A stretch of 64,000 nucleotides of DNA, taken from Spirilliplanes yamanashiensis (GTDB lineage Bacteria > Actinomycetota > Actinomycetes > Mycobacteriales > Micromonosporaceae). Where the stretch lies: NCBI RefSeq assembly GCF_016863475.1, contig NZ_BOOY01000004.1:1-64000 (forward strand), given 5' to 3'. Each line of letters opens with the position of its first letter. Within the stretch, counting starts at the first letter, position 1. The notes below the pieces were generated by a model. The model saw only the letters and a list, made by a program, of their open reading frames with translations. It was not told the origin of the DNA and did no database searches. The position numbers were made by a program, and so were the translations under genes. Shown one piece after another: positions 56,244 through 64,000 of the stretch.

Positions 56244-57698
56244 ATGGTGGGAGTCACTCCGAAGCCGAGGACCTTGGCCGAGAAGGTCTGGGACGACCAC
56301 GTCGTGCGGTCCGCCGAGGGGGAGCCCGATCTGCTCTTCATCGACCTGCACCTGCTGCACGAGGTGACCAGCCCGCAGGCCTTCGACGGGCTGCGCCTCG
56401 CCGGCCGCCAGGTGCGCCGCACCGACCTGACCCTCGCGACCGAGGACCACAACACGCCGACCGGCTACAGCGACCCGGCGTTCAACACCAAGCGCGGCGA
56501 GCTGTTCACGATCGCCGACACGACGTCGCGCACCCAGATCGAGACGCTGCGCAAGAACTGCGCCGAGTTCGGTGTGCGGATCCACCCGCTCGGCCACGAG
56601 CAGCAGGGCATCGTGCACGTCATCGGCCCGCAGCTCGGCCTGACCCAGCCCGGCATGACGATCGTCTGCGGCGACTCGCACACCGCCACGCACGGCGCGT
56701 TCGGCGCGCTCGCGTTCGGCATCGGCACCAGCGAGGTCGAGCACGTGCTCGCCACCCAGACGCTGCCGCAGGGCAAGCCGAAGACGATGGCCGTCACGGT
56801 CACCGGCGAGCTGCGCCCCGGCGTCACCGCCAAGGACCTCATCCTCGCGCTCATCACCCAGGTCGGCACCGGCGGCGGCAACGGCCACATCGTCGAGTAC
56901 CGCGGCGAGGCCATCCGCAAGCTCTCCATGGAGGGCCGGATGACCATCTGCAACATGAGCATCGAGTGGGGCGCCAAGGCCGGCATGATCGCGCCGGACG
57001 AGACCACCTTCGCGTACCTGAAGGACAAGCCGCACGCGCCGCAGGGCGCGGACTGGGACGCCGCCGTCGCCTACTGGCGCGGCCTGGCCACCGACGACGG
57101 CGCCGAGTACGACACCGAGGTGATCCTGGACGCGTCGGCGATCAGCCCGTTCATCACCTGGGGCACCAACCCGGGCCAGGGCGCCGCCCTCGACGGCGTC
57201 GTGCCGGACCCGGAGGAGTTCGTCGAGGAGACCGAGCGCGGCGCCGCCCGCCGCGCCCTGGAGTACATGGGCCTGGAGGCCGGCACGCCGTTCAAGGACG
57301 TGCCCGTCGACGTCGTCTTCGTGGGCTCCTGCACCAACGGCCGCCTGGAGGACCTGCGCGCGGCCGCCGACGTGCTGCGCGGCCACCGGGTGCACGAGAA
57401 CGTGCGCATGATGATCGTGCCGGGCTCGTACAAGGTGCGCGAGGCCGCCGAGGCCGAGGGGCTCGACAAGGTCTTCACCGACGCGGGCGCCGAGTGGCGG
57501 TTCGCCGGCTGCAGCATGTGCCTGGGCATGAACCCGGACACGCTCAGCCCGGGCCAGCGCGCCGCCTCGACCTCCAACCGCAACTTCGAGGGCCGGCAGG
57601 GCCGCGGTGGGCGCACCCACCTGGTCTCGCCCCAGGTCGCCGCCGCCACCGCCGTGGTCGGCAAGCTGGCCGCCCCCGCCGACCTGACGAACGCCTGA
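56244..57698 (+). CDS. leuC: 3-isopropylmalate dehydratase large subunit
   Basis: Aconitase-family isomerase of leucine synthesis and, with LeuD, of citramalate. 484 residues. Fe-S cysteines are in [12 protein letters not shown] and GCSMCLGMN; active-site [23 protein letters not shown] 56244 has TAGGAT 6 bases upstream and no ribosome site, so the transcript is predicted leaderless. leuD follows 8 bases after the stop. Confidence 0.97.
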   Translation: MVGVTPKPRTLAEKVWDDHVVRSAEGEPDLLFIDLHLLHEVTSPQAFDGLRLAGRQVRRTDLTLATEDHNTPTGYSDPAFNTKRGELFTIADTTSRTQIETLRKNCAEFGVRIHPLGHEQQGIVHVIGPQLGLTQPGMTIVCGDSHTATHGAFGALAFGIGTSEVEHVLATQTLPQGKPKTMAVTVTGELRPGVTAKDLILALITQVGTGGGNGHIVEYRGEAIRKLSMEGRMTICNMSIEWGAKAGMIAPDETTFAYLKDKPHAPQGADWDAAVAYWRGLATDDGAEYDTEVILDASAISPFITWGTNPGQGAALDGVVPDPEEFVEETERGAARRALEYMGLEAGTPFKDVPVDVVFVGSCTNGRLEDLRAAADVLRGHRVHENVRMMIVPGSYKVREAAEAEGLDKVFTDAGAEWRFAGCSMCLGMNPDTLSPGQRAASTSNRNFEGRQGRGGRTHLVSPQVAAATAVVGKLAAPADLTNA

Positions 57699-57706
57699 GG
57701 GACGCC

Positions 57707-58294
57707 ATGGACAAGTTCACCACCCACACGGGCACGGTCATGCCGCTGCGCCGCTCCGATGTGGACACCGACCAGATCATCCCGGCCGTCTACCTCAAGC
57801 GGGTGACGCGCACCGGTTTCGAGGACGGGCTGTTCTCGGCCTGGCGCGACGACCCGGAGTTCGTGGCGAACCGGCCGGAGCACGCCGGCGCCACGGTCCT
57901 GGTGGCCGGGCCCAACTTCGGCACCGGCTCGTCGCGCCAGCACGCCGTCTGGGCGCTGCGCGACTTCGGCTTCAAGGTCGTCATCTCGCCCCGCTTCGGC
58001 GACATCTTCCGCGGCAACGCCCTCAAGGAGGGCCTGCTGCCGGTCGAGCTCGAACTGAAGGCCGTGGAGGCCCTCTGGGAGCTCGCCGAGACCGAGCCGG
58101 CGAAGCCGATCACGGTCGACCTGGTGGCCCGGCAGGTGCGCGTGGACGACGCCGAATGGTCGTTCTCCCTCGACGACTTCAGCCGCTGGCGGCTGCTCGA
58201 GGGCCTGGACGACATCGGACTGACGCTGCGCAACGCGGACGCCATCACGGCCTACGAGAGCACCCGGCCGGCCTTCAAGCCGGTGGTCGCCTAG
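57707..58294 (+). CDS. leuD: 3-isopropylmalate dehydratase small subunit
   Basis: 195-residue swivelling domain that completes the active site of Leu[52 protein letters not shown]. gaggga lies 5 bases before ATG 57707. Ends the leuCD unit with an intrinsic terminator. Confidence 0.97.
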   Translation: MDKFTTHTGTVMPLRRSDVDTDQIIPAVYLKRVTRTGFEDGLFSAWRDDPEFVANRPEHAGATVLVAGPNFGTGSSRQHAVWALRDFGFKVVISPRFGDIFRGNALKEGLLPVELELKAVEALWELAETEPAKPITVDLVARQVRVDDAEWSFSLDDFSRWRLLEGLDDIGLTLRNADAITAYESTRPAFKPVVA

Positions 58295-58323
58295 CAATTT
58301 CTGCTTGCCTGAACAGGGTTTTC

Positions 58324-58355
58324 GCCCCCCTCGGAGTGACCGAGGGGGGCGTTTT
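58324..58355 (+). terminator. Intrinsic terminator after leuD
   Basis: 11-bp stem gcccccctcgg/ccgaggggggc, loop AGTGA, then gttttcc. Confidence 0.9.
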
Positions 58356-58389
58356 CCTTACGACACAACGCTTTTTGTTCTACAAATGT

Positions 58390-58418
58390 TTGTGTCCGCT
58401 GGTCAGAGGGCATACGGT
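58390..58418 (+). promoter_or_regulatory. hup promoter
   Basis: TTGTGT, 17-base spacer, TACGGT in the most AT-rich patch of the window (58360-58440). Start near 58425, leaving a ~43-base leader with a ggaggggaag ribosome site. acaaa-tg-tttgt (58383-58394) is a small dyad upstream. Confidence 0.55.
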
Positions 58419-58467
58419 GCGCGCAGAATGGCTCGCATTGAGTCAGTTCTCATCGGGAGGGGAAGTC

Positions 58468-59301
58468 GTGAACAAGGCCGAGCTCATCGAGGCGCTCGCC
58501 GCCCGACTCGGGGACCGGAAGACGGCGACGGCGGCGCTCGACGCGGTCATCACCGAGGTGCAGACCGCTGTCACCAAGGGCGACAAGGTCACCATCGTCG
58601 GCTTCGGTTCGTTCGAGAAGCGGGTTCGCGCGGCGAGGACCGCCCGCAATCCCCGCACCGGCGAGTCGGTGAAGGTGAAGAAGACGTCGGTGCCCGCGTT
58701 CAAGCCGGGCGTCGGCTTCAAGGACATGGTCGCCAGCGGCAAGGCCCCCAAGGCCGCGCCCGCCAAGAAGACCACCGCCGCCGCGTCCACGCGCACCGCC
58801 GCCAAGGCCACCACGGCCAAGGCGACGACCGCGAAGGCGGCTCCGGCGCGCAAGACGACGTCGGCCGCGAGCAACGGTTCCGCCGGTGGCGCCGCCACCA
58901 AGTCGGCGCCGGCCCGCAAGACCGCCACCAAGACGGCCGCCACCAAGGCGACCGCGACGAAGGCGACCGCCACCAAGGCAACCGCCACCAAGGCGACCGC
59001 CACCAAGGCGGCGTCCAGCAGGACGGCGACGAAGGCCACGGCCGCCAAGAGCACGCCGGCCAAGTCGACCGCCACCAAGTCGGCCGCGGCCAAGAAGACC
59101 GCGCCGGCCAGGACGACCGCGGCGAAGTCCACCGCGGCCAAGAGCACGCCGGCCAAGTCGGCCGCCACCAAGACGGCCGCGGCGAAGAAGACCACGGCCA
59201 CGAAGGCCACCGCGGCGAAGAAGACCACCGCGGCCAAGGCCACCAAGGCCGCGGCGGCGCCGCGCGCCACCACCACCGCGCGGGTGCGCAAGACCCGCTG
59301 A
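58468..59301 (+). CDS. hup: HU-family nucleoid protein with long Lys/Ala tail
   Basis: 277 residues. Residues 1-90 are a standard HU domain ([36 protein letters not shown] with the DNA-arm RNPRTGE). The remaining ~185 residues are an AKKTTAAK / KATAT-type tail, longer than in many relatives, like HupB of mycobacteria and HupS of Streptomyces, where such tails resemble eukaryotic histone H1 and tune DNA binding. A 15-bp repeat (accgccaccaaggcg) runs through about 58920-59020. GTG 58468 follows ggaggggaag. Confidence 0.95.
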   Translation: MNKAELIEALAARLGDRKTATAALDAVITEVQTAVTKGDKVTIVGFGSFEKRVRAARTARNPRTGESVKVKKTSVPAFKPGVGFKDMVASGKAPKAAPAKKTTAAASTRTAAKATTAKATTAKAAPARKTTSAASNGSAGGAATKSAPARKTATKTAATKATATKATATKATATKATATKAASSRTATKATAAKSTPAKSTATKSAAAKKTAPARTTAAKSTAAKSTPAKSAATKTAAAKKTTATKATAAKKTTAAKATKAAAAPRATTTARVRKTR

Positions 59302-59317
59302 TCGCCGCACCACCCCA

Positions 59318-59347
59318 CGAGGCGTCCACCGTACGGTGGACGCCTCG
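59318..59347 (+). terminator. Hairpin after hup
   Basis: cgaggcgtccaccg and its complement (14 bp each side around TA), 17 bases after the stop. Confidence 0.75.
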
Positions 59348-59380
59348 CGTGTGTTCCGGCCGCGTACGCCCGGCGGCACC

Positions 59381-59386
59381 TACCGT
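59381..59386 (+). promoter_or_regulatory. Leaderless -10 box
   Basis: TACCGT exactly 6 bases before ATG 59393. Confidence 0.5.
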
Positions 59387-59392
59387 CCGGTC

Positions 59393-59842
59393 ATGCCCGA
59401 GAGCGTCCCGCGCGGACTGACGGCCCGCTGCATCGCCGCCGCCGGCGTGTTCATCGCCGCGGTGCTGCCCGGGTGGCTGCTCGCCGAGCAGGTCGAGTCG
59501 TGGACGGCGCAGCCGGTGCTGGGCTGGCTGTGCAGCAGCGGGTGGACGGCCGCGGCGGTGGCCGTGCTGGCGCCGCGGGTGTCGTACCGGCGCCGCGACG
59601 CCGTGCTGGGGGCGGTGCCGGTGCTCGGCTGGTACCTGGTGTGCGTGCTGGCGTGGCGGGCGGCCCTGCTGCCGCTGCGCGACTGGGAGCCGCGTCCCGA
59701 CGAGCTGTGGCGGGCGCGCTGGCTGCCGGGCGAGGAGCACCTGGGGCTGTGGCGGGCGGACAGCCGGCGCACCCCGCCGCGCCGCGCGGCTCCGCGCCGC
59801 ACCGAGCGCCGCACCGAGCGCCGGCCGCTGCAGCGCCGCTAG
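59393..59842 (+). CDS. Small membrane protein with basic tail
   Basis: 149 residues: three hydrophobic helices (about 10-28, 38-58, 68-88), then a tail with RRTPPRRAAPRRTERRTERR that would face the cytoplasm and could touch nucleic acid or phospholipid headgroups. No family recognised. Between hup and mutT1, with its stop overlapping the mutT1 stop by four bases. Confidence 0.72.
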   Translation: MPESVPRGLTARCIAAAGVFIAAVLPGWLLAEQVESWTAQPVLGWLCSSGWTAAAVAVLAPRVSYRRRDAVLGAVPVLGWYLVCVLAWRAALLPLRDWEPRPDELWRARWLPGEEHLGLWRADSRRTPPRRAAPRRTERRTERRPLQRR

Positions 59843-60719
59843 AGCTCGGCGGCGAGCCGGTCCAGGCCGGTGAGCCGGTCGCCGTCGAACGACAGCAGCC
59901 AGCCCGTGCCCTTCGGCGTGGTGAACGAGTCCCGGTCGGCGGACCCGGCCAGGTCCGCCAGGGCGCCCGGGATCACCTTGCCCTGGCTGCACACGACCAC
60001 CTGCCCGCCCGCGGCGGCCAGCTCGGCGAGGCGCCGGGCGGCCACGGCGGCCCGCTCGGCGCGCCGCTGCCCGGGCGCCGGCTCGGCGAACGCGGAGTCC
60101 GCCTCGATGGGCAGGTCGACGGCCGCGGCGAGCGGCATCAGCGTCTGCACGCACCGGCGCGGCGTCGCCGCCAGCAGCCGGCCCGGCCGGAGCAGCGCCA
60201 GCAGCGGCGCCAGCGCGTCCGCCTGCGCCGACCCGGTGGCGTCCAGCGGGCGGGCGTCGTCCGGCCCCGCCCAGGTGTCCCGCTTGCCGGCCCGGGCGTG
60301 CCGCACGAGCGCGATCGACACCGTCGCCGGGGTGGCCGCGAAGGCGTCCAGGACGCGCCGGTCGTGGTCGTAGCTGAGCCGGTCGACGGCCGCGCCGACG
60401 CTCAGCCACACCACCTCGTCGGCCTCGTCGTCGCGCGGGCCGGGCGGCTCGTCGCACGCCCGCATCGCCCAGTAGTCGACGAGCTTGTCGGCGCCGTCGG
60501 GCAGCCGGTACGCCGTGGACGGCAGCCGCAGCCGCGGCACCCCGGCGTGCCCCGTCTCCTCGCGCACCTCGCGCACGGCGGCGGCCAGCGGGTGCTCCCC
60601 GGCGTCCAGCTTGCCCTTCGGCAGCGACCAGTCGTCGTAGCGCGGCCGGTGCACCAGGCAGACGTGCACGCCGTCGTCACCCGGCCGCCACAGCACGCCG
60701 CCCGCGGCCCGTACCGGCT

Positions 60720-60723
<4 letters not shown>
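59839..60723 (-). CDS. mutT1: Nudix / histidine-phosphatase fusion (MutT1-like)
   Basis: 294 residues. N-terminal Nudix domain with box [20 protein letters not shown] and [14 protein letters not shown]-terminal histidine-phosphatase domain with [13 protein letters not shown]. Mycobacterial MutT1 has this fusion and removes 8-oxo-(d)GTP and diadenosine polyphosphates. No ATG, GTG or TTG lies in frame between the ppk stop and the first Nudix strand; the only start keeping the domain whole is CTG at 60723, overlapping the ppk stop as CTGA. The next GTG would delete strand one. Confidence 0.88.
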
Positions 60724-62927
<2,204 letters not shown>

Positions 62928-62982
62928 CTTCCCATCATTCCCCAGTGCGGGTTAACAGAGAATGAACAGCAGGAAGATCAAC

Positions 62983-63180
62983 TCAGTCGATCCCGGGCAG
63001 CGAGACCCGGATCACCCCGCGCTCCGCGTCGGTCTCGACGGTCAGCCGCTGGCCCTGGCGCAGGTGCCGCAGCCCGGAGGCCGCGAACGCCGCCTCGGGG
63101 AACGCCAGCTCGGAGCCGTCGTCGAGGACCAGCGTGCCGGTCCGGGTGTCCGGGTCGAAGGTCGCGACGGTGCCCTGCAT
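62983..63180 (-). CDS. Cold-shock-domain-like small protein
   Basis: 65 residues, OB-fold like: MQGTVATFDPDTRTGTLVLDDG...LRQGQRLTVETDAERGVIRVSL. The RNP motifs are weak (ATFD and no GFGFI), so it may not bind RNA like CspA. ATG 63180 has TAGCGT 6 bases upstream. Confidence 0.82.
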   Translation of the reverse strand: MQGTVATFDPDTRTGTLVLDDGSELAFPEAAFAASGLRHLRQGQRLTVETDAERGVIRVSLPGID

Positions 63181-63186
63181 GCCCGC

Positions 63187-63192
63187 ACGCTA
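63187..63192 (-). promoter_or_regulatory. Leaderless -10 box whose TAG is the cofC stop
   Basis: TAGCGT on the minus strand begins with the cofC stop codon and ends 6 bases before ATG 63180; the same hexamer in the same role as at 46184. Confidence 0.5.
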
Positions 63193-63921
63193 CCGCGCCG
63201 CGCAGGCCGCCGCGTCGGAGGACGGGAGATCGCCGAGCAGCGCCCGGGTGTGCGCGGCCGGGCCGTGGCGCAGCGCGGCCCGCAGGTCCGCCGCGGTGTC
63301 CGCGTCGTGGCGCAGGCCGGGCCAGTCGCCGGTCAGGGCCCGCGCGCCACCGGCGGCGTGCGCGGCGGCCGAGCCCACCCCGAAGGCCGGATCGAGGGGT
63401 ACGCCGGCGGGCGCCGCCAACAGCACGGTCCCGGTCCCGGCGGCATCGGCGACGAACGCCCGCCCCCCGGCGGCCTCGGCGGCGCGCAGCGCGGCGGCCA
63501 GCTCCTCGGCCCGCAGCCCCGGCAGGTCCCCGGTGAGTGCGGCCCGCGGCCGCCCGAGCGCCCCACCCGGCGCCCGCCCGGCGGCGAGGCCGTGGGCGGC
63601 CCGCGCCCCGGCGGCGAGGTCGTGGCCTGCGGCCTGCGGCCCGGCGGCCGGGGGGTCGGTGGCCAGGCGGATCGCGGCGTTGAGGCCCGCGCCCGGGTCC
63701 GGCAGGACCGCGGCGCCGGCCGCGCGGGCCACCGCCGCCACCGCCGCGTCGCCCGCGACGACCAGCACGTCGGCGCACGCGGTGGCCGCGGCGAGGGTGT
63801 CGCGCAGCATCGCCAGCGCCAGGTCGCCGTGGGCGGCGGCGGGCACGGCGCCGCGCAGCCGCGACTTGGCCGCCCCGAGGCCCTTCGCGGGCACCACCAC
63901 CAGCCAGCCCGCGTCGCCCAC
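63190..63921 (-). CDS. cofC: 2-phospho-L-lactate guanylyltransferase
   Basis: CofC activates 2-phospholactate (or phosphoenolpyruvate in actinobacteria) with GTP for coenzyme F420. 243 residues: WLVVVPAKGLGAAKSRL opening, LNAAIRLA, and ALTGDLPGLRAEEL nucleotide site, with a ~25-residue Ala/Gly/Pro insertion in between that is longer than usual. GTG 63921 is chosen because agga sits 7 bases before it and the product then opens like other CofC proteins; GTG 63951 would add ten residues. Confidence 0.88.
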   Translation of the reverse strand: MGDAGWLVVVPAKGLGAAKSRLRGAVPAAAHGDLALAMLRDTLAAATACADVLVVAGDAAVAAVARAAGAAVLPDPGAGLNAAIRLATDPPAAGPQAAGHDLAAGARAAHGLAAGRAPGGALGRPRAALTGDLPGLRAEELAAALRAAEAAGGRAFVADAAGTGTVLLAAPAGVPLDPAFGVGSAAAHAAGGARALTGDWPGLRHDADTAADLRAALRHGPAAHTRALLGDLPSSDAAACAAR

Positions 63922-64000
63922 CCGGCCATCCTGCCACTCGTGGCCGGGCACCCGTTCTGGCCCGGCGTGCCTCGACCAGGCATGATTCTCAGTCAGGCGG

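Overview
The window is chromosomal DNA of a very GC-rich actinomycete. G/C-saturated third codon positions, many GTG starts, GTGA/ATGA stop-start overlaps and the gene order gatCAB ... ilvBNC-serA-leuB-ilvE-cimA ... tRNA-Gln/tRNA-Glu-ndgR-leuCD-hup-mutT1-ppk-cofC fit a Micromonosporaceae-like organism; this placement is inference from gene content and order only. I see no prophage, insertion sequence, CRISPR array or other transferred island.

Layout. 0-3.3 kb: a membrane GGDEF/EAL (cyclic-di-GMP) protein cut by the left edge, with a 15-bp coding repeat. 3.6-6.9 kb: gatC-gatA-gatB, the tRNA-dependent amidotransferase. 7.2-15.7 kb: a second GGDEF/EAL protein, a coupled beta-propeller / ubiquitin-like pair, a PH-domain protein, a twice-frameshifted 2-hydroxyacid dehydrogenase, a PQQ-type sugar dehydrogenase lipoprotein and a membrane metallophosphoesterase. 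15.8-35.2 kb: the branched-chain amino acid region: ilvD, a third GGDEF/EAL gene, ilvB-ilvN-ilvC, serA, leuB, ilvE and cimA, interrupted by mannosyl-3-phosphoglycerate synthase, a proline-rich membrane protein, a protein tyrosine phosphatase and a Ser/Thr kinase. 35.2-42.2 kb: small membrane proteins, a membrane endonuclease/exonuclease/phosphatase protein, a Tat-exported glycosidase-like protein behind a LacI-type operator, and an M16 peptidase pair. 42.3-48.5 kb: moxR-DUF58-VWA, an anchored serine protease, a two-component system and an ArfB-like ribosome-rescue factor. 48.5-54 kb: subtilase, a DNA-glycosylase-like protein, an FAH-family enzyme, TetR and an NAD(P)-binding protein. 54-64 kb: tRNA-Gln(CTG), tRNA-Glu(CTC), a repeat-bearing gene-free stretch, ndgR/leuC-leuD, HU with a long basic tail, mutT1, ppk, a cold-shock-domain protein and cofC.

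How the parts work together. IlvBNCD with IlvE make valine and isoleucine; CimA with LeuCD and LeuB can make 2-oxobutyrate from pyruvate, so isoleucine can be made without threonine deaminase; LeuCD/LeuB/IlvE also serve leucine. No leuA or ilvA is in the window. Two of these transcription units begin with the same device: a short leader ORF carrying branched-chain codons, a hairpin starting at its stop codon, and an intrinsic terminator with a T-tract, i.e. transcription attenuators upstream of ilvB (20.2-20.35 kb) and of cimA (33.48-33.58 kb). A third unit, leuCD, is divergent from the IclR regulator ndgR. GatCAB links to the tRNA-Gln and tRNA-Glu genes at 54 kb.

The most general regulatory signal is a TANNNT hexamer lying exactly 6 or 7 bases before the start codon of at least 14 genes on both strands, mostly without a visible Shine-Dalgarno sequence: the signature of leaderless transcription. 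Both attenuator leader ORFs show the same spacing with a CANNNT variant.
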